Positions 25,112 through 40,525 are shown, counted from the stretch's first letter. The stretch: DNA of 64,000 nt from Ophiodon elongatus (GCA_016806645.1 JACSYO010001682.1:3295001-3359000), one strand, 5' to 3'. The notes: generated from the sequence alone by a model not told the origin. Translations and numbers: made by a program.

Positions 25112-27168
25112 CGTGCGTGTGTGTACAGGTGCAGCTGCAAGAAATCCACAGTTGACGTTGTGTTCTCAGGTTTCGACCCAAAGCTCTAAGAGTTTGGTGG
25201 GAAAGTCTTAGTGAACATTAACTGGAGAATTTGTTGACATTTTGATGGAAAGCGGACAATGGGCGCACACATCAGGAAGACTTCCTCATCCAACTTCTCA
25301 AATCATAGAACATTTTCGCACCTCGTTCAGTTAGAGAAGACATTCCCAACCACAGGGCAGTTTGTTTCATTGGGGTGATGTGGAAAAGAGCAAAACAAGA
25401 GTGCCATTCACACACACATTATGAGGTAAATGTACTGTGAATTATGGGTAATAAACAAGGTTTATCCACAGATAAATATCAGGGCTTAATGGGGCAAATG
25501 TGGTCTAAATGTTATGAACTCTGGTATGAGGTGTTATCGAGTGACTCCACCATAGTGCACATTACGACTAATTTGACAATGATATGTTAATGTTTCACAC
25601 ACGCATTTTCCGCTTTTGTTTGGGAAACATCTGTGCTCACACACGTCACCACCACCAGTCAATTACAGAGACAGGGCCTGACTATTATGAAATCTGTGGC
25701 ACTTGCCAACCACTAAATGTATTGGATTTGGAAAGGAACAAAGCCCTGTCCTTGTAAATTCGCTAACTTCACCAAAAAACGGTCAAATACACAGACGGTA
25801 CCAGTAACTGACTCACAATGGCCCTGCTGGAAATAAAATGTTTATAAACAGACATGTGTCAATTTTTTAATTGGTTAAAATGTATTGTAGCACCTCCAAG
25901 TTTACTAGTAAAATTAGTCTTCAAATTTGTTCATCCCTGCCTAATCTGTTTAGAAAATTCCCTTTTCTCTTTGTCTAAATAGTACAGTATGTTGACAACA
26001 GTATCACCAGACAGACATGAGTCAGCAGTGCAGTGTAATTTCTGAACTTGTTTACAATTGCTGGAGGATTGAATATTGAATCTTCTGTCTCTAGTATCAG
26101 TTGGAAAAGCTGCACTGAACATTTTTAGAGGGTCAATTTTCAGTAATGCTAAAGAACAACATTGCTAAAGGACTCGTCTATATTTTGGAAAATACGCTTA
26201 TTCACTTTCTTTCCAAGAGTTAGAACATTGACATCACTTTCATGTCTGTGCATTTAGTATGAAGCTGGAGCATGGAGGGGATTAGCCTAGCTTAGCATTG
26301 AGACTGGAAGCAGGGGAAACAGCTGGCATGGCATAAGTGTCCTGTCATCCAATCTACGCTGACTCTTTCTTCCGTAAACCTCTCTGCCCGTCAGTCAGCA
26401 GCAGCTCATGGGAAGCTGAGTGAACATCGGCACGCGAACCTGCCGTCACCAAGCTGACTGACAGCAGACATTTACTGAACTGTTGGTTCCATGGGAAGAA
26501 ATGAACAGTGTTTTTATGCATTGATCCATTGGTTTTATTTCCCCGCCTACCATAGCAAGTGAGGGGAATCTGGCTGTATAGTGAAACAGGCAAACTCACA
26601 CATCAATCAATGTAGATACTGTTAATAAGTTCAAAACGCAGATACAGCGAGATGTCTATGCAGGTTACACTTCTCTAAACGTGACCAAAATAAACTTGAA
26701 GTGTAAGGAAACTCCATCAGATCAAAATGCTTCTATAAATGCTTACAGTGGAGATCGGCCATCACAAGTCACAATTTCCACTTCAAGTGATAAACACGCA
26801 AAGCTAATCTCTTGGCCCAAGCTCCATATTTAAAGGACAGCACACAAGAGCATTTAAAGTCATAAAGCTTGTCTTACACTGTGGCTAGAGAAAGAAACAT
26901 AAAAAGACAGTAAACTATGCAATCATTTCCCCCTTAAACGCCAGACTGGTTTAATTTTGCTTGATTTTTATGAAGGTGTGTGGATGATGTGCAGTTGTTT
27001 TTTTCTTGGTTCAGCATGAGTTTAACTCCAGAGGCAAACCAGCTTTGAGTGCAATTTCTGTTCCTATACATTCCAGTCATGTGACACATCTGAGCCAGCT
27101 GTATTTGTCTTACGCTGGAGGAGTGTGTGTTCTTCATCATAGAGGGGAAGTGTCTGTGCGTGTGTGTG

Positions 27169-27207
<39 letters not shown>

Positions 27208-28842
27208 CAGCAACAATCCACCAGTGTCCACTGACAGATTGTCACGGTCCAAATGAAAGCATGCTGTTGGGAGGCCATGCTGCAAAATCAGTGTTTATAT
27301 TCAAAACCCAGACTCAAGCCCACATCAAGGCTGTTCACAGGAAGATAGAATCTCATTGTAACTTCATAATATCCCAGCGGGTGCACTATTTATCATAATG
27401 TTTATGTCTCATGGCCACAGTGATTTCCCAGAGTCTGGTCCTGGGCTGGTTCTTAATTTAAGATATCTAATTTTAGTCCAGTTTTTCTTCTGTCCATCCA
27501 GGTCATCTCAATGCAAACAGTCTTTAGTGGTAGCTAAAATCCTTAAATGTGTACATTATTCAGGCAGATTGTTGTTGACATTTATTTAATTTTTTTCCTT
27601 TTTTCCTTTATCTTTCCTTCTTTTGTTTTCAAATTAGCCATAAATTTAGTTTTCTTTTTATATTTGGTGTATTTCTGTGACATCAAACAGTTGACCATTG
27701 ACGTTCACTAAACATTATACTGTAGCTTAGCAACTGTAACTAGGCATTAGGCATCTGTCAAGCTTTGGACTCTTCTCAACATAGAGAAGAGGTTAGCATT
27801 AGCAAACATTCGCTTACCAAAAAGTTTTGAAGGTAATGTCTTTTTTTTCCCTATTCTGAACCAAAAACACAAGACAAATGTGTGTTGTCCATTCTAATTT
27901 AATCTCCTAAATTGTGTTAGTAACCTAGCTTTTCTGCCATGGCCTAGAGTTAGCATATCGTTAGCTCAGTAAACATCATTCAGCGGGGGTTTAGTGTAAC
28001 GTTAACGTTCAGATAAGACCAATTCAGAACTGACACATCCAGTGCACGGCAGCTAATCCCAAATGCTAACCTTACGTTGCACGGTAGCAGCTTTGTCCTG
28101 TTGTTTATTGGTTTTTGCTGACATTTACCTTTAATACATTTGCTAAACTCCTTGGTTAGTACTCATCCTCAAACCTATAGGCCTTGTAAAAGTGGACATA
28201 TTATTTGAAAATGCTAAGAATGTAACATTAGCATAAATCTTACTTTTGTGTGCACATTTCTTCTTGTAATAGTATTAACTTGACAAAGCTTGCTATACGA
28301 TAACAACAATGTTGCTTTATATCTCTGTATTACACATGCATCATGCTTAGCATATATATGTAGTCCTTATACACATATATGTAAGTCCCTTTTCCAGGGC
28401 TCTTTTGAGGCCAACCAGCTGTAAACATTAAAAAAGTTTACAGAGATTGTCCAACAAATTCTTGAAATGAATTGTGATTTGCTAGCTAGCAGCAGCGGAT
28501 GAAATCGGCCAAACACAGCATTCAAAACTGGTTAAAACTGAGACGTCTGCCTTTTGTCTGCTTCTATCGGAACATCTATTGGACTCTTCTTGTACCAAAA
28601 ACTGTGGCGAAACACACATTCATTTCTTTAACAATGTTGAGGGTAATTACTCACAAACACAATACGCTCTTGTGCTGATGTCAGAAAACATTTTAAAAGT
28701 AATATCGCATTCCTCTTCCAATGACAATGGATGATGGATGTGACCCCAGAAAAACAACCTTCAAAAATCTCTTCATCCTCTTGACCTCCTCTTGGGGATG
28801 TTCCCTCAACATCAACAGCCTGATCCCTGCCTCCTGCCAAGC

Positions 28843-28875
<33 letters not shown>

Positions 28876-31800
28876 GACACAAGTAAAAAACACTTCATCA
28901 CAGTGCTGTGTCAGTTTCATCAAGAGTAATTCTCTAACATCTGTTTGACCTTGGGAGGAGTGTTAAGTGGTGACATGAATTATTGTAATAGCTCCTTGCT
29001 GAGTTTGTGTATTTTTGTGTATTCTGTTAAAGTATATGTGTGTATTCTGTTAAAGTATATGTTCATCTATACTGTGTGTGTGTGTGAGAGTCTTTCGCCA
29101 TAATGTACAAACCATTTAGCTCTGCCAAATACAGACATCATTACTCATCTAATTTATATTTGTCTTAATGCCATTAGGACTATTTTAAACCAGTATACCG
29201 AGAATGTGTTTGATATTGCTGCTTGCTTATTCATCATCAAGTGTACTGTACGTTCTCTTTGGTATGCTATGAAGAACAAAAACAAAAACAACTACAAGAG
29301 GATTTTGTGCTACACAGTCCTGAAGTGTTTAGTGTATGAGCTCACTTTATGTGCACAGTACGTCATCGTACCAGTAAATGTCAGGCTTTTACTTTTTTTT
29401 AGCTTCGACCACCAGTCCGTATATAGACTTCTAAGTAACCGGAAAACATGAGCTTTGTTGTTGTGAACACTCTCTTGTTTTACACTGTGCCAGCCACCAA
29501 TTAACAAGCTTCCAGAGAAATGGTTTTGTTTATGGCAAACAAATCTTCAAACAACCCAATTTACTCTTACTGTTTTATTCATTAGATAACCTGGCATATT
29601 GCGACTGCAAAATATTTATTAGCACATTATTATTCCATTTGGACTTTTGTATTGTTTCAGATCCTCATTTTGTTGTTGTCTTGGTCAGGTTCTGGTAAGC
29701 GTCGCAGGAAGCAGGATCAGTGCTGTGCTCACATGAACTCCCTCTCAGCCATCAAGTACGCCATCGTGTCCCTCTACATCCTGGTTTTTCTCACCATCTT
29801 CGGACTCTGCCTGGCAGGTAGGGTGTGACTTTATCTTCCATTAGCTGTGTGTCTTTGACATGCGTGGAATACTTTTTTGATCCCCAGTGGGAATTTTGGG
29901 AGTTGGGGAGCTCTGAAAAAAGAATAACGAATGAATTTACTACTTTTGGATGCTTTTAGGGGCAAACAAACATTTTAACCAAGGACATCTGTTTATACGT
30001 TAACCACAAAGAGTGAAAATTAGGCTCAGAACTTAAGATACAAGTTAAGATACATTTATTTTGTTTATAGCTGCTACATTTTGAAGTATCTTTTAAAATC
30101 AGTTTCCGCAGCTGATTATTTACAGCCAGTATTAGATAATATGGACATTTTGCAGTCATATTGGTTGATGATGATCTTGACCTTCTTCTTGAGAAGAAGA
30201 CAGTTGGCAGAATTCCTGAATATAGAGTCAACTTAAAGTTAGTCATTCTATTTTCTTTGGACCCAACTCTTCAAAAAAGTTATTAGCAAGCATGTAAGGA
30301 GCCTAGCTAGTAAGTTTAGCTATAAATTAATATTTGAATACAGCTGGGTTGTATGCATGGCCGAACCCCATAGAGTATGATTCACTGGCGCTGTATTCAG
30401 GCTCTTTCAGCTCCTCCACATGACTTTCCTTCATCACTAGTTAGTCCAGCCTCATTCAGAGAGAAAAAGAAAGAGGGAGTTAAATAAAGAAATACAGAAA
30501 GGTGAAACGAGAGGAGACTGTACACATTTAGAAAGAGAGCATATTGTCCATCTTTTGTTCTCAGTGCTCAATTATGCAGATGACATCAGCCATTCCTCAA
30601 GGTTGAATTGTAATTAAGGACACACACATGCACTTATACACAAATGACCCACAAAACCCCACATATTTAGTCTAAGGTAACACTGTGGGGACGTGGTCTG
30701 AAACCTTACCCCCCTCTTAAACTGTCTGTTCTAGTTTAGCATGGAGAACACACACACACGCACGCACGCACGCACACACACACACACACACACACATAAC
30801 CACACACACACACACACACACACACGTAAAATATATAAACAATCATTTGACGCATAACCTAAACTTTGTTCATGTAAAAGTCCTGCTGGTGATTTTATTG
30901 ACTTTATTCACTTGAGAATTTTATTGCCATAGCTGTTGAAAAGTTTGCAATATGTTTCAATGCCAGAAGTAGTTTAATGCAATTTGTCCTTGAAAGTTTT
31001 TCTAATGAGTTTTCCAAGTGTGTTGTGCGACTGACCTTTGTGCTTTCTGCTGCTAACGCAGAGCTCTGTGCATGTGTGACCGGTTTGAACTTGATTCTCA
31101 CATGTGATGTCACGTATGTCACAACATTTATGAAGCAGGGCAAGCCTGACCTTTTAGACGGCAACATAAAGGACAGAGAAGAAATGAAGCATGAAGGTGG
31201 CTGGTTCCTTTGTCCTCCATGGTTTCCATACTCGCCTTGTGCATGGCTGTGCGAGTACCAGGTTTCTACATGGGGGGTCCACTATAGAGACTGCTTTCCA
31301 GCAGGGCTTCCCAGAGTGATGAAAAAAAACAGCATCCCCTTTAGCCTGATTCATGGGTTGGCATCAAAATTGATTTTCTGGGAGCTCAAGGCCACAATGA
31401 TTTGGCTTAGTCATACAGGTTTATGCAGGCTTGAGGGTTCAGCTTTCAGCGTTCAGCATCTCTTGACTGTAGATCAAGTTAAAAGCAGTCGACTGCCAGA
31501 AAAATACAGAAAATGGGTTTGTTACTTAAATGACACTCGCTTTGATGATCGATTTGCACTTTAAGCTTGCAGCCTAGACACATTTTGCCTGGATTTGGAG
31601 TAATGTTTTGGTCAGTTTATTAGACAAAGGACTTGGTAAGGTTGAAACTTTCTCCTCCACTCAAAAAAAAGTCACCAGAGAGGTGTTTTCACATTGAAGA
31701 CACCCTGAAGGAGAGGATGAAGATGGAGATTTAGTACGTCACAAATTCAAAAGCCAATCGCTGTCTAATACGCCAACAAGTATATCTACGGGGAAACAGT

Positions 31801-33510
31801 CTTTGACACAACAAAGAAACCTGAAAGCTCCAGGGCAGAGCGGACTTGGATAGAGAGCAAGAGTTTGCATAAACATAGTGAAAGTTATGACATCAAACAC
31901 GGTAGAGTTTGCAGTTTTTTTATGTTATTCAGACGCTGTTGTTTCCCACCACTATTTACCAAAAATCCCTCTATATATTATAATTTGTTGCATAACCACT
32001 AAACACTGTGTCAGCCACTGTTAGCTTGTAACTTGACAACTAGCATAAACAAATAAAAGATGCTAACTACAGTGCTGAATGTGAGCCAGTCGTAGGGCTC
32101 TGCGTCGCCATCTACTGTAATTTTGGGGTTCCAGTGTAGCCAGCGGACACCAGGATAAGAGATAACAGATATCCAGGCCAAGACTTCCTCTACCATGCGC
32201 CCATTGTTCTTTACAGTCCGATTAGCAACTTGAGAAAATGCGAGAATGGAGTTGCAGTACAGACATGACGTGTACAACCGTATTGTTTAACAAGTAGCCA
32301 GTTTACAAGCTTATTTTAAAACAATAAAGAAACAAAATCATCAACGATAGGCGGTGGTTTCCCAGATTGCATTTTGGCCAATGCATTCCGCCTCTTTTGC
32401 TCTCCACTCAGACTGTTTACCTGCATTCAACCAAAGCCTGCTCAAACACGATTACTCAGTACTACTCGGACAACAAAGAGAAACCAGAATACATCCAAGG
32501 CCAAATTCTATCCCATTGCCTACAGATTCCACATGCATATGCATCTGTTTATAGCAATTAAAGGTCCAGTGCCTCGCTCAGAGACCCTTACTTCTCTAGC
32601 TATATATATATATATATATATCTTGCTTCCAAAGCTAGATTCAGAGGCAAAAATAATGTATTTCAAATGTCTTGGTGATTGGCACAAAATATGTGAAACT
32701 GCAATGTGGAAATTTGGACTTGTGACTTATGGAAACTAGCATTAGCTGTTGTTATTTCATATCAGGCGGTGGTTGACACAGTGCTGTAATGAATTCCAGC
32801 ATTTTCAGAGCTTACACCGATGCAGTTCCTTCTCCTGCTCCTGGTTCATTTGGAAAAACCCTGGCGTCATGCCACAATAGCCTCATGGCCAATCCACTTG
32901 TGTGTTTGTGTGTGTGTGTGTGTGTGTGTAAGTGTGTGTGCGTGCATGCGTGTGTGTGTGTGTGTTTGAATAAGAAAGCTTTGGAAGTGTGTCCAGGTTT
33001 ACGTCTATCACCTTCTGCAGACTCGGCTGTGGCCACCTTGTAAAATGTCAACTCAGTTATTAAAGTAGAGGAAGACAAAGAGAGGCTGATATAGAGACAG
33101 AGAGAGAAGTAAAGAAGGTGAAAGAGTAAAACAATTAAGGAGGATGGAGTTAGAAAGATAAGTGACAGACCCAGAAACAGGTTTAAGAGCTGCTTGGCTT
33201 CAGACCAGCAGGATCCTGGAGGATTGACTGCTCTAATCCTAATTTCATTTCAAGACTCTCCTCTCCCCGAGCCTCCCGCTCACGCCGTAACCACACGGCC
33301 AATGCCAGTGTTCCCAGGCACAGAGATGTAGTTAAGAGTTTGGAACGGCTTCAATGTCGTCACAGAGGTATTTGGTTATTTAAGGCCTTTAGATGAGGTT
33401 GTTTTAGAGAAGCAATCAAACCGGGCTTTTCAACCGGCCTCTCTTAAATGAAATGCCGGCCATCCAAAAGCTAAGTGGCTCCAGCATAAATGCACAGGAG
33501 AGCCCGTTCA

Positions 33511-33555
<45 letters not shown>

Positions 33556-36500
33556 GTGCACGCACAAACACACTCACAGCGTCTGCCAGTTTTCCAACGT
33601 GGACACAGATTCAACTCTGTGTTATCCACATTAGCTTTTTGTTTGAATTCTCACTTGACTTTTATTTTTTTTATTTTCCAGCTCTTACGTTGCCTCCTTT
33701 GGTTTTTTTCCCAACTTCAGGGCTCGGCCAGCATCTCCCGTAAATTCAAACACATCCATATATCATAGCTAGCAGGATCACGTCGCATCTTGGGTTGAAA
33801 ACATCTGCATTCATGGCAAGATCACGTACAATATAGGATTTTCTGTGTCAGCGCATCTGATCCTAAATCTTAGTTTTTGGACAAGTGAAGGGGGAAGAGT
33901 GATGAATATAAGCAGAGACTGATGAAACCAAAATGACAGAGGATGAAAAAGCCAGAGGAGTTCTGCTCCATTCATCATGAGGTTAAGAGCTGCCTTATCA
34001 GCCTATTATTCCTACAGGCTTATCTCCATGCAGATGGGACAGAGCTTTAACAGCTCTGATGAGGAGACTCGTTGGCAGCAGAGAGATTGGTCCGTAGTTG
34101 AAAGGTCACTTGTTCCATTCCCATGATAGCCAGGAGCCAGAACCAAGACTTTTATCATCTCAGAGGCGCCTGCTGGAGAGGCTTTTGTCTTTGTAGTCAG
34201 TTGTTTTGGCTGACACAGCTCAAGAGGAGGACCATTACTTAATGGACATATTTGGTCTCTTCAGCAGGAAAGCTGCACTTGACAACTGTGCATGTCGGCC
34301 AGCCCAAAAGGTTGGCATGATATAACTCTTAACGACTTGACGTCCCAGAAACCCAGTGGTCTGACCTGCGTTAGTACCTGAGCGAGAACAGTTTTACTCC
34401 GTTCTCCCTGTTTACATATCCAGACTCAGAGCAGCAGACTTTCCCTTGACCTGTCACAAGCCTGAAGCTTGGGTTGAGGCCCAATTGAGCAGTTACTCCT
34501 GCTGTCGATTCTTAGTGAGTTTTCATGCTTTGTTTTCCTTATTCAAGTCCTGTTGGCTCGTTAAAGTTCATTCAAATTGAATGGTGAAGATGTTGACTGC
34601 GACAATTGATTACATTTTGTACTTTTACTTTGATTCTGTTTTAAGTTGTCCATCATTTCAGTCCACATGTGTGCACAGGTTGTGAGTCTCTTTCTCTGTG
34701 TGGGAGTGATGGCACAGAGGTTGAACCAAGTTTTTATATTTCATTCTTAAGCTTTTACCTGCAAGCAGAGAACATTCCCTGTCAGTGAGCATTTCCGCTA
34801 CTTATTAAATCATTAGAAATATCCTGGACAGTGTCCTGCATAACATTGAAAGTCAGGTTAGGTTCAAATTGAAATAAAAAGAACAGAACCCAGAATATAT
34901 GAGTTGGGAAAAAGTTTTGGCCTGTATAAACTACAAAATCTTCACACTCCTCCTTGCTTGCAAAGGGAAACAACATCTGTTTTCACATCTTTACATTGTT
35001 AATGCTCTTTCACTCTTAACAGTCGCTGAAACCAAAAAGCTGAGACAGAAACTTGTGACAAGTTCTAATTCTAGTTGCCTAAAATCTAGGATTAAAAGTG
35101 GGAAGCTGATTTCGGTGTCTCTCACAGCGTTCAATTTTTAATACTCAAATGATCTTTATTCTACAGTATCTGGCTGCATTTCTGGAAACCACACCTCCTC
35201 TTGGTTGCAATTGATTGGTCCAAATCACACGTAATTTTTAAGAGATGAACTTTTCTCAACTTTTCTTAAAAGAAACCAGATGCAGAGTTTTGTCTAAAAC
35301 TGCCGCTTTTCTGTTGTCTCTCCATTAACACAAATGCTAAAAGAATCAGCAGCAGAATAGAGTCCAAACTCCTTTTTAGAAAGTTCCTAAACTCTTTCAT
35401 GGTATTACAATAGATCAGTTCGCAGATAAGACATTGTAACCCATTACTGCCATATACTGTATATAGCACATAAGTATATGTTAAATTGTTTTCACACGTC
35501 GCTATAAGTGTTAAAATTAAGTAACAATCCGGAGCCTGTTTTGGTATATTGATTACATTTTGCATTACATCAGTAAAATGTGTTGTCCTGCACCCAAATA
35601 TGCAAAGGTAGATCATCTTCCAATGTTCTAGCAGGTTTAAGATTGAAATTTTAGTGCCATGCTTGCTGCAGTGACAATTCATTACCACAGTTTTATACAC
35701 AATTACACAATTTGGATCATGCAAAAGGTACATGCACTCTATAAACAAAACTATTAGTTGGTTCTCTTGTCTTGTAGAACCCTCTTTTAGAACAGTTATC
35801 TAGCATTGTGTTCATATGGTGCATTTAAAGATAACTCTAAGGTCAATTAAAATAACTTGATTATTTGCTCATATTCTTTAGCGTTTTGGACGACTTCTAG
35901 CCACGGAAGAACTGTCTTCTCTCTGCGAAGGGCTGGGATTTTTTTCCTTTGCTTTTTGGCCAGAGATTGCTAAAAATACCTTGTGATTCATTTAGAGCCA
36001 ATTCTCAGAACAACAGGTTGTGTTAAACAGCCAACAAACACATCTAATAGCCAGTGATTGGCCCATATATGGCCTTGCAGACAGAGCTTGGGCTGATAAC
36101 TGTCTGGGTGTTCAGGAAGGAGGGTTAAGCATGATTTACACCTTTTATATACCTGTGTTGATGAGCTTGATGTAGATCTAGTGGTCTATTACTACCTCTA
36201 ATCTTATTGTAGGCCCTATCACTCAAAATATGGAGCAATGGAATCGTTTTGGTCTTAGTTCAGTGATCTACATCCATCTTCCATGTGAGGATTCAAGGAT
36301 AATTTATTGTCATAATGCAACACAGGCTTGCACAACAAAATGCAGTTGTGGTCCATTTGCGACACGAAAAACATGACAAACAAAACAAAAACAAAACAGT
36401 AGTTCATTCCTGTGGTGCATTTTTTTTAAACTTGCATGATGAGGAAACAACAGCAACAAAAAAACACTTCTCTGGGAAGATAATATGGCCGACATCTTAA

Positions 36501-39500
36501 AATATAAAATTCGACATCAGGGAAATTGTCCATTAACTTTGACTATGTTTGAGCATCAAGCATCACTGATGTGAACACGGAGTCCACCTCTCCTGCGATC
36601 CGCCCGTCAAGTGCAGCTTGATCCGGGATGCCACGATGGAACCAGGTCTCTGTAAAGATGTGTACACTCACTTACACTAGCCAGGAGCAGACTGCAGTGG
36701 AATAGCTTTAGGCCCTAGCTGGGTTAGCTTAGCATCTGTCCCGGCTCTCCTCCCGCTCCTCTTGGGGCAGTCAACTCTGGTTTTGGTGGCGTTTGGTCCT
36801 GAAGGTGTGGCTGGGCGGGCAGCTGTGAGCGGTGATAGTCTCAAGGTCTGCTCCCCATAAATAAATCCGATCCCCACTCTTCCCTCTCTGATAATAATGA
36901 TGAGTGTATCTCTGTGATATGCCATTAGTGCTCCAGTAATAAAGACAACAAATTAGGACTAAAATGTAGTGAAATTCATAGGCGCTACCTGCGGCATCAT
37001 CTACATGCGCCCTGTTGCCATAATCCACAAAATATAGTCTAGTTTTTACACTTGTAGTATTTTACAGATATGGTTAAAGGAAATTGGCCACCTATTTTCC
37101 TCCCACTTGCTGCAGGTCTTGAAGCACTGACTACATGCCTCTTTTCAATTTATACTGTACTGTAGGTGCAACTGAGTCATGTTTTCCAGCAAACATGCTG
37201 CTCACAGGTTTGGCACGGTTGTGTTTTTTTCCTCAGCCAGTTAACTGCTGGAAAACATGATGGGTGGGTTTGTTATTATTCTCTTAAGCCACAAAATCTA
37301 TGAGCTTGAGTTTGTGTTTTTTAGTGATAGGCAACAGAAATGTTATTGCCAAGCAGAAATAGGCAGTCGGCTCCGGGCCCTGAAACAACTTGGAGTTATT
37401 TTGGTCTCAGGCCTTTGTAGTAACTGGGTAACTGCATTTGTTAGCATAATTATTATTGTGTTTTACATCAACTTTTCCTGCTACAATTAAATTGTGCCCT
37501 GTCCCTAGCAGTTGGTTTAGTTAAATATTCCGTTTCTATAGCAAGTGTTCCATGGAGAGCTATAGTGATGAGGTCACGTCCGAGCCTCTGTTCCACTAGC
37601 TTCAGCTCTCGTGACCATCAGAGGACAATCTGGTCTGGGACCCTGGTCGCTACCGTTGTTCGGCCTGGATTATCTGGTAATGTGCTTTTACAGATCCTGT
37701 CTGTTCGCGGACTCAATGGGGCAGCCCTGATTCATTTCTAATATTTTAGGAGTTAAAATCTGGATGATTACCTCAGAACTTTCTGTGTGGGATCACAATA
37801 GAGTGGTGCAGGGATGATGTGTTTTTGTAGGCCAACCCCGGAAGTTAGCATTGCACTGGTTACCTCGACAAAAAGCCAGTGGGATTTTTCCGTTGGATTT
37901 TGCATTATTGCAGACACCTGTTTATGATACTACATATTTTATTCGGCAAGATAATCTTCACACATGAACACGCCTTCATTTTTTAAGCGTGAATGCAACA
38001 CCACGGTTGCATGAGGCTGTAAAGGCGGACTAGTCGGCGTGATGACGTTTTGTAATCTCATTTAGCCACTTGTTTGCAAACTACTTTTACAAAAACATGT
38101 TAAAGCTTCACGATTCACTAGAAAGGTGTCTACAAATGTATTTTATATTGCAGAACAAAATGTTAAAATCTCTTAAACTTGTGTTAACCACAGACCTCAA
38201 TTCAGGCATCTTACCAAAAAAACATTTAAAAAAAAACATCGACTTGGAGACGAGGGAATCGGATGTGCAAAAACGCGAACTAATTTCCGACTCATTCCTG
38301 AACCACTCTGTAGCCAATGAGAGAGATAAGCCAGAGCAGCTGACGGTGTTGCCAAGCAACGTTAAACATCTCTGTCTCTGTTTTGTTTACATCTTCTTCC
38401 CCATGAAATCACTTGAGGTGGAGCATGTCTCCCTCTGGCACGATAATCTTAATATCTTGTAGTGTGGGATGTGTCATAATTTTTTTAATCTTGCAGTGTG
38501 TGCATGTTTGAAATTAGACAGAAGTGTGAAGTTTGTGTGTGTGATGATACCCGATTTTCAAAATCTTTTAGGATTTTAAAACTCCTGTAGTCTGAACTTA
38601 GAATTTAAAGTGATAGTGAGACAAATCATCATCCATTACAGCACTCCTTATTAAAAAAGTAAACCTTTGTGATTTTGACAAACAAAGATCACTTTGTAAG
38701 GACAGAAAAACTACAACTCCCATTCAAATGTACATTGTACAACATTGGTTCTCATGTTATATTTAACCAACGGACCAAATTCCCCAAAACTCTCTTCTAA
38801 GTATTTTTTTCCAATTTATTTTCTGTTGTGTCCGCTGGTTTCTGCCCAGCTCTTAACAGAGACCCATGTCTGAATTAACCACAACCCGTCGACTTGCTCA
38901 TGGACTCGTCTATTCTGTTGAACCGTGAGGTTTGAGGTCAAGGTCTTGTATAAAAGTTGATGATGCTAAACACTGCACATTTCCACACTTGAGAAATTAG
39001 AATTCAACCCTAACCTGAACCTCAGGTTTGGCCTGGGATCAAAGTTTCACTTGTCTTTTTTTATTTTCTTTTATTTCAGGGACATGCAGTTTTTAACCAT
39101 TTTTATTGAATTCTATATATTTTTGGTACAGCCCCAGAAGATATTTTTTGCTGAAGGGGATACTTACTCTCGAATTAAAAACCTCCAACTATTGGGTCTG
39201 TGGGACACAGACTGGGCAGAGGACGTTGACATACTTGACCATCAGAAAAATACTGCAGACGAATTTGACTAAAACCACAACCTTTAGATTACTTTGAGGT
39301 TATTCCAGAAAGCACACACTCTTTCACAACATGTCTTAAATGTAGACCAGATGTGTCTGGCTAAGTTTGTCCTTAGAAGAACGTTCAGAGGATAAATCTG
39401 ACACCACGAAGTGCCACTCCTAACAGCTTTAAAGAGGAACTCTAAAGGTCTTAAACCACACCCCTGTGAAAATGATCAACATTTTTGCCGCCGAAGACTA

Positions 39501-40024
39501 AGTGTTTCTAATCTCGGTCTGTTTACGTTCGTCATGGGTGAGAAATTATTTAGTCGGACACACTTTGCCTACAGGGGAGTAAATCCTCCATCATAGACCA
39601 AGAGCATGTACCAGAAGAGACACTTACTTTTTCATGTCTATATACATGCAGAGACACATAAAACCCTCATACATGTGTGGAGAAGTGCAAGCATGAAAGC
39701 AAATAAAAACACATGCACACAAAAAGGAAATTTCTGAGACGCACAAGCATAAAAACACAACCACCCAAGCATTTGTGCGTAAAACACAAAACATTTGATT
39801 ATACACACGATCGTCGAAAAACCTCTCCACAAAATGCCTACATCTGCATACTGACATGAACACAACACAAAAAACATAAAAAGACGTACACATTCCTACC
39901 GACACAAGTGCACACGCACAGTTATTTATGCACACAGAGATGTGCACAGCCGTAAACCACATTCATGACTGGCACAACACACACACACAAACACACACAC
40001 ACATACATACACACACACAAACAC

Positions 40025-40116
<92 letters not shown>

Positions 40117-40271
40117 GTAAGTCACATGTACACACAGTCCCAGGGCCCCTAAATTGACTCTCAGAACATAAAGCCTTTTCTAATGAGTTTCTGTATGTGG
40201 TCGTCGTCCTTTCTGTAGAAAAGAGTCTGGAGAGGATCCAGCGTTCCCATCAGGTGTCCCATCATAAGAGG

Positions 40272-40333
<62 letters not shown>

Positions 40334-40467
40334 CACACAAAAACATACAGAGAAAAGTCAGTCCTTCATTCTTCATTCACAAGAGGGGTCCTAAAAGTCA
40401 GGGGACAGCCTCATTCAAGCAGTCAAAGTCAAACGCAAGTCATTAACATGTCAAGACTAATTAGACC

Positions 40468-40525
<58 letters not shown>

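Larger units (their letters stand above)
24511..29688 (+). other. scara5: scara5 intron between tail exon and transmembrane exon
   Basis: 5.2 kb, GT-AG. Holds three long GT/CA tracts within its first 600 bp, an abundant teleost repeat at 26.2 kb and further microsatellites. No other exon is supported. Confidence 0.85.

Noticed and set aside
35266..35748. 160-codon minus-strand frame in an intron
   Set aside because: No recognisable domain, AT-rich composition like the flanks, no splice partners.
39922..40152. Open frames of Val-Cys, Thr-His or His-Ile repeats on both strands
   Set aside because: Produced by the compound CA/GT microsatellite. The same applies to frames at 4589-4859, 24721-25211, 27064-27398, 28628-28923, 40161-40394 and 55422-55758.
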